From CAVRXQ01 sp963849105 (GTDB taxonomy: Bacteria > Actinomycetota > Acidimicrobiia > Acidimicrobiales > Bog-793), in NCBI GenBank assembly GCA_963849105.1, contig CAWKGD010000003.1, forward strand, positions 186,001 through 250,000: a DNA stretch of 64,000 bases. The letters run 5' to 3'. Shown in pieces: positions 25,393-34,533 of this stretch. The position numbers and the translations under genes were made by a program. The notes beneath the pieces were generated by a model. It ran no database searches, was not told the DNA's origin, and saw nothing but the letters and a program-made list of their open reading frames with translations. Within the stretch, counting starts at the first letter, position 1. Each line of letters starts with the position of its first letter.

Positions 25393-25857
25393 ATGACAAA
25401 TCCCAGCTACTCAGAGTCGATCGTGATCGACCACGCAGGAGAGCTGCTCTACGACATGGTCTCCGACGTCACCCGGATGGGCGAATGGAGTCCAGTTTGC
25501 AAAGCCTGCTGGTGGGACGAGGGTGATGGCCCCCGAGTGGGCGCTCGGTTCACCGGTCGCAACGAAACCTCCGAACGGACGTGGGAGACACGTTCCGAAG
25601 TCGTGGCAGCAGAGCGAGGCCGAGAGTTCGCGTTTGTCGTCGGTGACTCGTGGGTTCGTTGGGGCTATACGTTCACACCGGTCGAAGGTGGGACCAGGGT
25701 CACTGAGTCTTGGGAGTTCCTCCCGGCTGGTATCGCACGATTCGAGGCGCGATTCGGTGATGACGCTCTCGCGCAGATAGTTGATCGAACCGAAGCCGCC
25801 CACCAAGGGATTCCGGCGACCCTTGTAGCGATCAAGAGAGCTGCAGAATCCGAATGA
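25393..25857 (+). CDS. SRPBCC-family protein (polyketide cyclase/dehydrase-like)
   Basis: A 154-residue START-like ligand-binding domain: YSESIVIDHAGELLYDMVSD, VTRMGEWSPVCKACWW, GPRVGARFTGRN and a C-terminal helix with VAIKRAA. The pattern is that of actinobacterial SRPBCC proteins of unknown ligand. The ATG at 25393 is chosen; a GTG two codons earlier (25387) is also possible. It stands alone, close to a repeat. Confidence 0.8.
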   Translation: MTNPSYSESIVIDHAGELLYDMVSDVTRMGEWSPVCKACWWDEGDGPRVGARFTGRNETSERTWETRSEVVAAERGREFAFVVGDSWVRWGYTFTPVEGGTRVTESWEFLPAGIARFEARFGDDALAQIVDRTEAAHQGIPATLVAIKRAAESE

Positions 25858-26052
25858 AGCATGGAGAAAACGGCGGGTCGACGGGTCCCTCCGTTCCGGC
25901 GTTCTGGGGCATGGCGTCAACTTGCGATGCTCGCGGATAGGGGATACCCATCGGCTCTTCTTGGCAGCGCTCGACGGGTACTCGAGATCCGGACAGTGCC
26001 GGGTGGACCGATGACCCTTGTCGCGCAACCGTGACTCCTGCACAATCCTGGT

Positions 26053-26352
26053 ATGGACGAGCCGCCGGAGCTGCAGCACAACGAACACTGGAGGATGGCC
26101 GTCTGGGCCCTTCGCGTGGGCTACCTCGGGCTGGCTGTCGCCATTGCGGGCCTCATCGTGATGTTGTCGGGATCCACGCCATGGGTCCTGGCCGTCGGAG
26201 AGATCATCTGGCTAGCGGCCGCCGCCGTCACATTGACCGGATTTTTCTGGGCCCGACATGAACTTTCCGAGTCGCGACCCGGGTACTGGTCGATGCGGTT
26301 CATGCTCATCCACGACACGGTCCACGCCCGGTCGTTGGCCCAGCCGTCCTGA
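26053..26352 (+). CDS. small membrane protein with two helices
   Basis: 99 residues with two membrane helices (VGYLGLAVAIAGLIVMLSG and VLAVGEIIWLAAAAVTLTGF) and a C-terminal RPGYWSMRFMLIHDTVHAR segment. No family name is recognised, but codon use and hydrophobic pattern look real. No strong ribosome site is seen. About 195 bases upstream hold no gene. Confidence 0.6.
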   Translation: MDEPPELQHNEHWRMAVWALRVGYLGLAVAIAGLIVMLSGSTPWVLAVGEIIWLAAAAVTLTGFFWARHELSESRPGYWSMRFMLIHDTVHARSLAQPS

Positions 26353-26588
26353 CTGCACCCGCCGTCCGCAGCTGCCTCCCTCGAACTTCTCGCGCACCAG
26401 CTAGCCGTGAGCTTGCATGTTCAAAGTCCATCCGGGAAGTGCCGACTCCGTGCGCCTCAAGCTGGCGGTCGGGGGCAGTCGCAGCGCCGCGACTGCCCCA
26501 TACCGCCGGGTACGCGACGCACGCGGGCAGCGCGTTACGTTGGGACGCCCTAGGGCTTGGTCGTCTGAGGTGCGGGAGTACCTGACGC

Positions 26589-26966
26589 ATGGATCGGGAT
26601 TCGTCGAGACCGATCTCTTTGGATCCCGTCCTTGTGGCGGCCCTGACCGAGCTCGGGCAGTTAGCCAATGGGCGGCGCCACATCGTCGGTTTGCGACTCA
26701 AGGCGCGTGCGAGGACTCTGGACGACCCCAGTGCTCGAGCCGGGGCCATTCATATCTTCAAACATCTAAAGCATCACGGCTACAGCTGGGAGCCTGACGC
26801 TATAAGAACTTGGGCTGAGGCCAACGGATGGTCCGAGCAGGACGCATCGCTGCTCGCGTCGTACGCACGCGGCGTGCAGTCGGGCGACTGGTACTACACG
26901 AGGCCGGATCCGTTCGGTCGAAATGCCATCGAGCGCTGGCGCCGTGGACTTCCTCAGCCGGGCTAA
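26589..26966 (+). CDS. hypothetical cytosolic protein
   Basis: 125 residues, mostly helical. The region HIFKHLKHHGYSWEPDAI, then WAEANGWSEQDASLLASYA and DPFGRNAIERWRRG looks like a conserved soluble domain, with a W/G pattern typical of small actinobacterial proteins. I do not recognise the family. The ATG at 26589 opens a full frame. No operon partner is visible. Confidence 0.6.
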   Translation: MDRDSSRPISLDPVLVAALTELGQLANGRRHIVGLRLKARARTLDDPSARAGAIHIFKHLKHHGYSWEPDAIRTWAEANGWSEQDASLLASYARGVQSGDWYYTRPDPFGRNAIERWRRGLPQPG

Positions 26967-27074
26967 GAGCCTGACTCGCCGCGTTCCATATCGCCGGCAG
27001 GGTGGCACTCCGCGCATCGCGCTAGCGACGACGCGGGTCGTGCGCTACGTCGAGAGTAGTTTGGCTGGAAGTGG

Positions 27075-27260
27075 GTGATCGGGTTCGTTGCACCGGAAAG
27101 TCGTGTTCGTGTGCGGCGCAATGGCTGGCGAGTGTGCGGGGATGACCACCGGTGGAGTCGTTGGCGCCCGTATCGCTTGGGCGAGCTGGAATGGCGGGAG
27201 TGCACTCGGTGTGGTCACCTCGAGGAACGCCCCACTCGACCGTGGCGAGCGGAGTCATAG
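27075..27260 (+). CDS. possible small zinc-binding protein
   Basis: 61 residues with C21, H25, C43 and C46 (CTRCGH), spaced like a small zinc ribbon, and several Trp around them (HRWSRWRPY, LEWREC). Such mini-proteins are common in Actinobacteria, but I cannot name this one. GTG start; ribosome site weak. Confidence 0.4.
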   Translation: MIGFVAPESRVRVRRNGWRVCGDDHRWSRWRPYRLGELEWRECTRCGHLEERPTRPWRAES

Positions 27261-27365
27261 TTCCTTTCGGCTCGATTCTGCCGCACTAGTCCTCGACGCC
27301 GTCCGAACTCGACCAGTGTGTCCCTAAACGTGCGAGAAAGAGATGGCGGTGCCCCCGACCGGGTC

Positions 27366-27407
27366 GTAGGCGCCGACGTAACCGCAGCGCAACCGCCTTC
27401 GGCATAC
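27366..27407 (+). repeat. dispersed 42-base intergenic repeat, copy 2
   Basis: It begins GTAGGCGCCGACGTAACC and matches 2371-2412. It lies just beyond the stop of the MFS transporter gene. Confidence 0.6.
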
Positions 27408-27442
27408 GCGGCGCGTGTCCCGCGGTCGCGGGGCGTCCCGGT

Positions 27443-28669
27443 TCAGCTGGTGAGCGGCTTTTCGAACCGAGGAAGCATGAGTCGGCCGGTTCTTGTCGCC
27501 CGGACGGCGTTCAACGCGGCGATCGCAATCGCGACGGCCACGCCGAGCATTCCGGCCATGGCGTAAATCGCGCGAGGACTGAGCACGGCGGCCACCGCCC
27601 CGCCGACCAGCAGAGAAACACCCTGTGCACCGCCGATGGCGGCGTTGGCAGCGGCCGAAACCCGTCCCCGCTCTGCGTCGGGCGTGCGGCTGACGAGCAG
27701 GGTCGAGTAGCACGCGGCCGCGTACCCGTTTCCGATCCCGCCGAGGACGGATAGTGGCACGAGCATCCAGACCGCCGGGACCAAGGCGAACGGCGCAAGC
27801 GCGGCGCAGGCGACACCCGCACCGGCGATCGTCGCCCAGGTCTGGAGGCGCTCGGTTCTGAGCCGGCCGGCGCCGAGCGCCCCCGCCACGATCCCGGCCA
27901 TCCACGCGGCCTCGGCGACCCCGTACCAGACACCTGACGCGTGAAGCGTCGCCCGGACCAGAAAGACGAGCACCACATCGACCATGCCGACCAACAGGAC
28001 CACCAGCCCGAGGCCAACGGTGAGTGGGGCGAGCACGCGGTCGGTGCGCAGGATCTCGAAGCCACCCCGAGCCCGGCCCGAGCTGGCCGACCCGAGCCCC
28101 GCCGGCCTCCTTCGGGTGCGGACGAGCACCGCCGCCGCGGTGACGACGGCGAAGGTGGCCGCGTCTATGGCAAGAGGCGGACCGGTGCCGAACGCCCCAG
28201 CGAGCAGACCGCCGACCGCCGGGGCGCCCACCAGAACGAGGGCATTCAGTGACTGTTGGGCTGACACCGCCTCGGCCACATGGTCCTCACCGACGACGCG
28301 GGGGACGAGTGCCGACCAGGTAGCAGCGGTCACCGAACCGGCCGCGCCGAGGAGGGCAACGAGCATCACGATGGCGACGACCGAGTGCACGACCACGAGG
28401 GGGGCGGTGCACGCCACCTCGATCAGGCCGCCGCCAACGAGGAGTCGTCGCGAGTCGTGCGTGTCGGCCAGTCGGCCCACCGGGCGGGAGAGGAGCAGCA
28501 GCGGGATGATCCCACCGGCAAGCAGCAATCCGACCTCGTAGGGCCGGGCGCCGTCGGCCTGCAGGCGAAGGGTCAGGGCAACCACTGCCACGCCGTCGCC
28601 GAACGTCGAGACCATTCGCCCGCCCAGGGCGATGAACAGGTCTCTTCGGCTGGACCCGATATTCAGCAT
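27443..28669 (-). CDS. MFS transporter (probable exporter)
   Basis: A 408-residue major facilitator of about 12 helices. FIALGGRMVSTFGDGVAVVA begins the first helix. The loop 2-3 motif SRPVGRLADTHDSRRLL is the MFS motif A variant of the MFS_3/MefA-like group. It probably exports a drug or metabolite by proton antiport. The ATG at 28669 is overlapped by an inverted repeat that also lies upstream of the divergent ArsR-like gene, so the regulator probably controls this pump. Confidence 0.88.
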   Translation of the reverse strand: MLNIGSSRRDLFIALGGRMVSTFGDGVAVVALTLRLQADGARPYEVGLLLAGGIIPLLLLSRPVGRLADTHDSRRLLVGGGLIEVACTAPLVVVHSVVAIVMLVALLGAAGSVTAATWSALVPRVVGEDHVAEAVSAQQSLNALVLVGAPAVGGLLAGAFGTGPPLAIDAATFAVVTAAAVLVRTRRRPAGLGSASSGRARGGFEILRTDRVLAPLTVGLGLVVLLVGMVDVVLVFLVRATLHASGVWYGVAEAAWMAGIVAGALGAGRLRTERLQTWATIAGAGVACAALAPFALVPAVWMLVPLSVLGGIGNGYAAACYSTLLVSRTPDAERGRVSAAANAAIGGAQGVSLLVGGAVAAVLSPRAIYAMAGMLGVAVAIAIAALNAVRATRTGRLMLPRFEKPLTS

Positions 28670-28691
28670 TCATTGAACAGTATTTGCTGAA
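28662..28691 (+). promoter_or_regulatory. inverted repeat between MFS and ArsR genes, probable operator
   Basis: TTCAGCA (28662-28668) and TGCTGAA (28685-28691) are exact inverted copies 16 bases apart, with a further TTGAACA between. They overlap the MFS start codon and lie 34 bases before the ArsR start. Confidence 0.5.
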
Positions 28692-28724
28692 CATCTGGCG
28701 GTCAAGCAGTAGCCTCTGAGATCG

Positions 28725-29351
28725 ATGTCCGAGGGCCATGACGAGCAGAGCCCAACGGAAGACGCCGCCCCGCACCGTCTCGAGAATCCCCGCAGCATCC
28801 GCGCCCTGGCTCACCCGGCCCGGCTGGCCATCATCGACGCTCTGGCGACGGGCGAAGAGCTGACCGCTACCCAGTGCGCGGAGCTGACCGGGCTCAGTCC
28901 GAGCGCTACGGCATATCACCTGAAGCTCCTGGAACGGTTCGGGTTCGCGGAAACGGCACCTCCGCGACCGGACCGCCGGGAGCGGCCATGGCGAGCGGCC
29001 CGACGCTCGACACAGTTCGATCTCGACGTCTCGACGCCCGCCGGAGCCTCGGCCGCGGCGGCCGTGGGAGCGGCGTACTTCGACACGACCCGGAGGATCG
29101 CTGTCGAGTTCACTGAGGCAGGACATGTCGAGCCAGAGGAGTGGCGGGATGCCGTCCTGAGCAACGTCGACCTCTGGCTGACCGTCGAGGAGTTTCAACG
29201 GGTGGCCGAGGAACTGAGAGCGGTGCTCGAGCCGTATCGGGCGCGTGGATCGCGCGGAGAACGTCCGGTGAGCAGCAGGCGGGTCAGGGTAATGAGCGTC
29301 GTCGTGCCGCACCGGCGCGCCCACTCGGAATCCGATTCACGAGGGACTTGA
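28725..29351 (+). CDS. ArsR-type winged-helix regulator
   Basis: 208 residues. The HTH_20/ArsR core reads NPRSIRALAHPARLAIIDAL, ELTATQCAELTGLSPSATAY and HLKLLERFGFAETAP at residues about 20-80. The remaining helical domain (EFQRVAEELRAVLEPYRARG) resembles the effector/dimer region of helix-turn-helix proteins linked to MFS pumps. The last 20 residues are encoded partly by a dispersed repeat (29327-29408), so the original C-terminus may have been replaced. It is divergent from the MFS gene. Confidence 0.82.
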   Translation: MSEGHDEQSPTEDAAPHRLENPRSIRALAHPARLAIIDALATGEELTATQCAELTGLSPSATAYHLKLLERFGFAETAPPRPDRRERPWRAARRSTQFDLDVSTPAGASAAAAVGAAYFDTTRRIAVEFTEAGHVEPEEWRDAVLSNVDLWLTVEEFQRVAEELRAVLEPYRARGSRGERPVSSRRVRVMSVVVPHRRAHSESDSRGT

Positions 29352-29408
29352 GTTCGCGTCCCAGAATCGCGACCCGAATACCCGAATCAGGCTTCCCCCG
29401 ACCGCCGG
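29327..29408 (+). repeat. dispersed 83-base intergenic repeat, copy 2
   Basis: It matches 18815-18897 along its whole length with about ten differences. It covers the 3' end of the ArsR-like gene including its stop codon. Confidence 0.7.
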
Positions 29409-29652
29409 GTGAGTGCGACGCAGTTCGGCACCTTCGGGCGAGGGCCCTGCCGCCTAATCGCCGCGCGTTATGTGGCGCTCACCACTGCGCGTAACGCCGA
29501 ATCTGCGTTCCTGCCAACGGCTCGAGGATCGCGCACCGCGGCACTCAGAACATCCAGCTATGGGCCCGCGCCGGGTCGGCGCGGCTCGGATAGGGAGATC
29601 TCCGATGCCCGACTGCGCCCAGTTGCGTTGCTCTGTATCGGTCCTGTCGTGC

Positions 29653-30387
29653 TCACGCCGCGCCGGTGTCGTGTCGGTAGGCGAAGACGGCGAGCGGGAT
29701 GAGCGCGGCGGTCCAGAAGGCGAGCACGATCCATCCCTCTGCCGGCCAGTCCCCGTGGAGGAGCGCGGCCGCGCCGGCATGCACGAGCCAGTAGGAGGGC
29801 AGCAGCTTGACGACGGTCAGCATTGCCCCTTTGTTGAACAAGCTCCCAAACGCGCCGCCGAAGAGGGCGAAGAAGACGACGAGCCAGCCCATGACTGGCA
29901 CGAGGGCGTCCGTCGCGATCAGGTGACCCAAGATGAGGCCCATCAAGACGAACGGCACCAAGCCAACAAGAAGCAGGCCGCTCATCTCTAGCCACTGCGC
30001 CACGTTGAGGCGCACCCCAAGCGTTGCGCCGGCCAGGAAAACCAAGACGAGCGCGGGCAGCGCCACTAAGTAGGCGGCGAGCGTCTTCGCGAGGTAGTCG
30101 GTGCGGACCCGCAGTGGCGTGATCCGCAACTGGCGGGTCCAGCCCCGAGCGCGGTCGCGCGCGAGACGGGCACCCGGTCCGATGGCGGCGAACATCGCGC
30201 CATAGGCCGCCATCCCGGTCATGAAGTAGAGAGGAAAGGAGACGCCCGCGGCGTAGACGAACACGTGACGGTTGCCCGAAGCGACGGAGTAGTAAACGAC
30301 GAGTGGAAGCGCCAAAGAGAGCGCCCACATCAGGCGATTGCGCACGGAGCGGAGGAGTTCGTAGTGCACGTGTGTGACCGCGTTCAT
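29653..30387 (-). CDS. ABC-2 type transporter permease
   Basis: 244 residues and six predicted helices in the ABC-2 arrangement: VRNRLMWALSLALPLVVYYS, FPLYFMTGMAAYGAMFAA, the amphipathic ARDRARGWTRQLRITPLR, and later LVPVMGWLVVFFALFGGAFG with MLTVVKLLPSYWLVH, as in antibiotic exporters. It overlaps the ATPase gene by four bases (30384-30387). The pair forms a complete two-component exporter of unknown substrate. The 300 bases downstream (29352-29652) hold only repeat DNA. Confidence 0.9.
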   Translation of the reverse strand: MNAVTHVHYELLRSVRNRLMWALSLALPLVVYYSVASGNRHVFVYAAGVSFPLYFMTGMAAYGAMFAAIGPGARLARDRARGWTRQLRITPLRVRTDYLAKTLAAYLVALPALVLVFLAGATLGVRLNVAQWLEMSGLLLVGLVPFVLMGLILGHLIATDALVPVMGWLVVFFALFGGAFGSLFNKGAMLTVVKLLPSYWLVHAGAAALLHGDWPAEGWIVLAFWTAALIPLAVFAYRHDTGAA

Positions 30388-31316
30388 TCAGCCACCTTCT
30401 CGGGACGAGCGTCGATGTTCTCGGCTGTCAGCTCGAGGAACGCTTCTTCGAGGCTTCCGCCGCGTGCTTCGACGTCGCGCACCTCGGGGAACTTTGCGAA
30501 CAGTGCTGGGAGCGCCACGTCGGCGTCCGAGCACGAAAGCACCACCGTCTCACCGTGGCGCTCGACGTTCATCACGCCGGGCAGGGAGCGAAGCGACAAG
30601 AGGTCGACCACCGGCAGCGTCGCCCGAATCGTTCGAGACCCCGCCTTCGCCTTGATCTCGGTGGCCGGCCCATCGGCGACGATGGAACCACGGGCGATGA
30701 GCACGATGCGGTCCGCGAAAGCATCAGCCTCTTCGAGGTAGTGGGTAGCAAAGACGACGGTCTTTCCTTCTGCAGCGACTCCGCGCATCACCTCCCAGAA
30801 CTCGTGTCGGCCCTCGACGTCGATGCCAGCGGTCGGCTCGTCGAGCACCAAGAGATCGGCGTTGGCGACGAGGGACGTGGCGAAGCGCACCCGCTGGGCT
30901 TGCCCACCCGACAGCTTCGTCGTCCATCGCTCCGCGAGGTCGCTCAGCCCCGTCAGTCGGAGCACATCTTCGACATCAAGAGGCTGCGGGTAGTACGAGG
31001 CCACGAGCGTGAGCAACTCGCGAACACGCAGATGGTCAGGCAGCGACCCGGTCTGGAGCATCCCCCCGACCCAGCCCGACCTGACGGCGGTAGCCGGGGG
31101 AACGCCGAAGACGGCAATCGCTCCGGCGTCGGGGTGTCGCAGGCCGAGGATCATGTCGATCGTCGTCGTCTTGCCTGCTCCGTTCGGACCGAGCAGGGCA
31201 ACGGTCTCGCCGGGCGCGATCACCAAGTCGATCCCGCGAACCGCCTGGACCGAGCCGTAGGACTTGGTCAAGCCGGTGGCTCTGACTCCGCTGGGCTCGG
31301 CGCTGGCAGTGGCCAT
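30384..31316 (-). CDS. ABC transporter ATP-binding protein (ABC-2 exporter)
   Basis: 310 residues. Walker A GPNGAGKTTT, Q-loop GGMLQTGSLPDHL, signature LSGGQAQRV, Walker B LLVLDEPTAGID and switch His in FATHYLEEAD are intact. A C-terminal DUF4162-like extension closes it. The ATG at 31316 starts ATASAEPSGVRATGLTKSYG; the frame is open further upstream without family support. It is co-translated with the permease. About 360 bases upstream (31317-31675) hold no gene that I can see. Confidence 0.92.
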   Translation of the reverse strand: MATASAEPSGVRATGLTKSYGSVQAVRGIDLVIAPGETVALLGPNGAGKTTTIDMILGLRHPDAGAIAVFGVPPATAVRSGWVGGMLQTGSLPDHLRVRELLTLVASYYPQPLDVEDVLRLTGLSDLAERWTTKLSGGQAQRVRFATSLVANADLLVLDEPTAGIDVEGRHEFWEVMRGVAAEGKTVVFATHYLEEADAFADRIVLIARGSIVADGPATEIKAKAGSRTIRATLPVVDLLSLRSLPGVMNVERHGETVVLSCSDADVALPALFAKFPEVRDVEARGGSLEEAFLELTAENIDARPEKVAE

Positions 31317-31675
31317 GCGATGTCGATCATCCCAGGCCGGTTCCTCTGCTGCCGATGTTCTTGCAAGAAGAGCACCGGTCGCCGTCAAACGCGGCGGCTG
31401 ACCGCGGCCCAGGTGAGCGCAGATCGCCCCACTCGGCGCTCGACGACAACCAGCCACATGGCGACGCGGAATCCTTCCGACGGCACTGCGCTCGTTCGTG
31501 ATCGTCGAGTATGCGCACGCTCGCCGAAAGGCATGTCCTTGACCAACGCACCCCGGGTGTCAGTTACGCGCTCAGGACGAGATGTCAGCGTCTTGCGCGC
31601 TGCCCGCCCCTATCGCGAGCCGCGCTCTGATCTGGGGCGACGATCGGCCACCACCTGGGCGCAAGACTGGTCACC

Positions 31676-32278
31676 GTGTCCGACGAGGTTCCCGTTCTCA
31701 CTGTCGCCGACGCGTCGGCCTGGTCCCAATGGCTGACCGAAAATGAACACCAGAGCGAAGGCGTCTGGCTCGTCCTCGCCAAGAAGGGAACGGTCGAGCC
31801 AACCCGCCTCACTTACGACGAGGCCCTCGAGGAGGCGATCCGCTATGGCTGGGTCGACGGCCAGCTCGCCAAGGGTGACGAGCGGACGTTCCGCAGGAGA
31901 TTCACCCCGCGCCGGCCGGGTAGCGGTTGGTCCAAACGCAATGTCGCCCTCGCCGATCGGCTCGTTAAGGAAGGCCGCATGTTGCCTGGAGGAATGGCCG
32001 CCGTGGAGCGCGCCAAGGAGGATGGCAGCTGGGACCGGGCCTACGAGGGCCAACGAGCGATGACGGTACCGCCCGACTTCGCCGCGGCACTTGCAGCCAA
32101 CTCTCCCGCACTGGCCATGTTCGAGAAGCTGGACGCCAGCAATCGCTACGCGTTTCTATATCGCGTGACCACGGCCAAGCGGGCAGAGACCCGCCGTCGG
32201 CGGATCGAACTATTCGTCGCCATGCTGGCCCGGGGTGAGACGATCCACCCTCGGAGTAGGCAAACGCGTCCAGATTGA
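31676..32278 (+). CDS. YdeI/OmpD-associated family protein
   Basis: A 200-residue protein: AWSQWLTENEHQSEGVWLVL, TYDEALEEAIRYGWVDGQ and RFTPRRPGSGWSKRNVALAD are the conserved blocks of the YdeI (OmdA) family, and a C-terminal helical part (FEKLDASNRYAFLYRVTTAK) completes it. The biochemical role is unknown; members are induced by stress in enterobacteria. GTG start. It is convergent with the CU044_5270 gene. Confidence 0.88.
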   Translation: MSDEVPVLTVADASAWSQWLTENEHQSEGVWLVLAKKGTVEPTRLTYDEALEEAIRYGWVDGQLAKGDERTFRRRFTPRRPGSGWSKRNVALADRLVKEGRMLPGGMAAVERAKEDGSWDRAYEGQRAMTVPPDFAAALAANSPALAMFEKLDASNRYAFLYRVTTAKRAETRRRRIELFVAMLARGETIHPRSRQTRPD

Positions 32279-32427
32279 TCCGTTCGGCGTTCTTGAGAGA
32301 TGGCGACCAGCCCTGGCAACGGGGCACCCAGAACACTCGTCCCAAACCAGCGACGTGTGTACATATCGACGGGTCCAGCCCGCGATCGGCGTTCGGAAGA
32401 CCTCGTTTACTGGCGGTTACTGGCAGT

Positions 32428-33456
32428 TCAGCCGGCGTACGGATTCGGCGGGACAGTGTCGCTCGAGGTCGCGGGCTGGTAGACGGCCGTGATGGTGCCG
32501 ATGACGGTGCTATTCCAGACCTGTGCGAGGACCATGCCCGTCTGTGGATCCTCGTAGGTGGTGTCGGTCTCATCGGTGCCGTTCCAGTGGCGGACCATCG
32601 CGATTGCAGGGCGCCCCGAGGGGTCGGTGGCATCGGGGTCGAGCGTGAAGCCACTCGTCGTGGCAAGCACCTTGTAGAGCGCGGATCGCAGCGCCGGCTG
32701 GACGAGCGGACTCCACAACAGGTCGTTGGCCTCCTCGTAGACGAGGTCATCATCGGAAAGGGCCCGCTGGATGATCGGCACCGCACGCGCCGTGCCGGCC
32801 GTCGCGGCCAAGCCTTCGCTGTTCTGCTCGAACTGGGCCTGTTGCTGCTCGGCAATCGTGAGCAACTGCGCCCGCAGCGCAACAGGGTCGGTCGGCAGGG
32901 CGGTAAACCATGCCTCGGTCGAGCTCGCGTCCGGTCCCGCGGTGAGCACGGAAGGAGCGTTCGTCCCTGCGTACGGCTGCTGATAGGTCGTGGACGCCCC
33001 GGTCTCGGTATCGATGACGGTCGTACGTTGGCTCGTGCCCGGGTACCCCGTCTCGGTGTCGGTCTCCGACAGGACGACATATCGACCGACGAGCGCCGGG
33101 TCGTCGATCGACGCTGAGGCGAGCTGGTAGAGGATGGTGTGGGTCCGCGAGGCAGGGTGCGTCGTCGCGACCTGAGGGGACCTCGTGCTGCTGCCCGTGG
33201 ACACGATCCCGACGCCCGCAGCAACGAGGGCCGCCGCTGCGATGCCCCCGGCGAGCGAACGGCGGAGGTGGCGGCGACCGTCGAGGATATGCGCTGCCGT
33301 CGACTGCTCCGACGTGTCATGGGACACAGGCCGGGTGTCTGCGAGCTCCGCCATTGCCCCGGCGAGGAGCCGGCGCTGTCGTGCGAACTGCAGCTCGGTC
33401 GGCGGCTCGACCGCTGGGGCGGCGTCGCGTACGTCGTTGAAGACGTCGTAGGTCAT
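32428..33456 (-). CDS. CU044_5270 family membrane protein, partner of the sigma factor
   Basis: 342 residues: about 85 cytosolic residues (ELQFARQRRLLAGAMAELAD), one membrane helix (SLAGGIAAAALVAAGVGIV) and a large extracytoplasmic domain. This is the layout of the CU044_5270 family, which is encoded next to ECF sigma factors and is thought to act like an anti-sigma or sensor protein. AGGAGG precedes the ATG, and the start overlaps the sigma stop codon (33453-33456). Confidence 0.85.
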   Translation of the reverse strand: MTYDVFNDVRDAAPAVEPPTELQFARQRRLLAGAMAELADTRPVSHDTSEQSTAAHILDGRRHLRRSLAGGIAAAALVAAGVGIVSTGSSTRSPQVATTHPASRTHTILYQLASASIDDPALVGRYVVLSETDTETGYPGTSQRTTVIDTETGASTTYQQPYAGTNAPSVLTAGPDASSTEAWFTALPTDPVALRAQLLTIAEQQQAQFEQNSEGLAATAGTARAVPIIQRALSDDDLVYEEANDLLWSPLVQPALRSALYKVLATTSGFTLDPDATDPSGRPAIAMVRHWNGTDETDTTYEDPQTGMVLAQVWNSTVIGTITAVYQPATSSDTVPPNPYAG

Positions 33457-34049
33457 CGTGAACCTCCTGCTAGGCAGATGGATGGCGGACCGAACGGGAG
33501 CGAAGGGTCGAGCACCTCGCGAAGTCGCTGGTGGATGCGGTGAAGACGTGAGCGGACCGTGCCGATCGGGATCGCCAGCGCGATGGCGATCTCTGCATAG
33601 GAGAGGTCGTCCCAGACGTGCAGGAGAAGGACTTCGACCTCGTCGGATGGTTGGAGGTCGAGGGCCGCGAGGACCAACGCGAGATCGCGCTCAGCGTCGA
33701 CGGCAGCAACCGCCCCCGACGCGATCCCTTGCACAGTCGACGACTCGTACCTCCACCACCGGACATAGGCGGCGTCCTGGCGTCCTGATCGACGGAGCGC
33801 GTCGCGAACGAGATTCAGCGCGATGCCAAAGAGCCACGGACGGACGTCACCGGTGGCTGGGTCGAATCGATCGCGTTGTTCGAACGCGCGTCGAAAGGTC
33901 TCCCCGGCGAGTTCTTCGCCGCGTCCTGATCCGACCCGCCGTGCGCAGAACTGGTAGATCGCTGCAAAGTGTCGATCGAATATCCCGCCAAACGTCGACG
34001 GGTCTTCAATCGAGGATTCGAGGAGCTGGCGGTCGCTTGGCGTCATCAC
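33453..34049 (-). CDS. ECF RNA polymerase sigma factor
   Basis: 198 residues. Region 2 reads FGGIFDRHFAAIYQFCARRV and RPWLFGIALNLVRDALRR; region 4 reads VLLLHVWDDLSYAEIAIALA and IGTVRSRLHRIHQRLRE. It directs RNA polymerase to a stress regulon, presumably held in check by the coupled CU044_5270 protein. A GTG at 34049 and an ATG one codon later are both possible; no ribosome site is visible, so it may be leaderless. Confidence 0.92.
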   Translation of the reverse strand: MMTPSDRQLLESSIEDPSTFGGIFDRHFAAIYQFCARRVGSGRGEELAGETFRRAFEQRDRFDPATGDVRPWLFGIALNLVRDALRRSGRQDAAYVRWWRYESSTVQGIASGAVAAVDAERDLALVLAALDLQPSDEVEVLLLHVWDDLSYAEIAIALAIPIGTVRSRLHRIHQRLREVLDPSLPFGPPSICLAGGSR

Positions 34050-34533
34050 TTACTACTTCGTCGCAGCATCCCGCTAGTTCGCGCCATTCCGGAGTAACAG
34101 CGCGATGACGTCGCCCGCCGACCCATCCGTCAGCTAGAGACCGATCCTGAGGCACTCGACATTTCACGGGAGCGTCGCACGAAAGTCCGACCTCAAACGC
34201 GCCATCGAGATGCGGCCGCTGAGCGTGAACAGATTGCGCGGACCGAACGACAACGTCGAGCGTACGAGCAACAGCGCATATCGACGGTTCTTGAACCAGT
34301 GACGTATCCCATAATCGCGCCCCCGAATGCCCGCGCGAGCCTGTCACTGACCGCCGGTTAGGCAGCTGACCAAGGAGCGATTCGCAAGTCGGAGACTGCT
34401 GACATCGGCCCTCCGAACGGAACCCCGCACCTTGCCGAACACGGCGGACTGCCGGCCGTGCGCGATCCTGCGCGAGGAAACAGCACCATCGAAAGGTTGT
34501 CCAGCGGCCCAGGTTGCAGCAGGCTCTCGCGCG
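34050..34533 (+). other. intergenic region with repeat-like DNA upstream of the cyclase
   Basis: No gene is seen. GTATCCCATAATCGCGC at about 34305 is a diverged ATAATGCGC repeat. From about 34365 the DNA matches 240-412 upstream of the broken cyclase copy, including a GTCGGAGACTGCTGACATCG segment shared by both. Confidence 0.5.

Noticed and set aside
30555..33320. Long plus- and minus-strand frames opposite the ABC ATPase, YdeI and CU044_5270 genes
   Set aside because: All are Arg/Pro-rich shadows of genes with clear motifs in the other frame.
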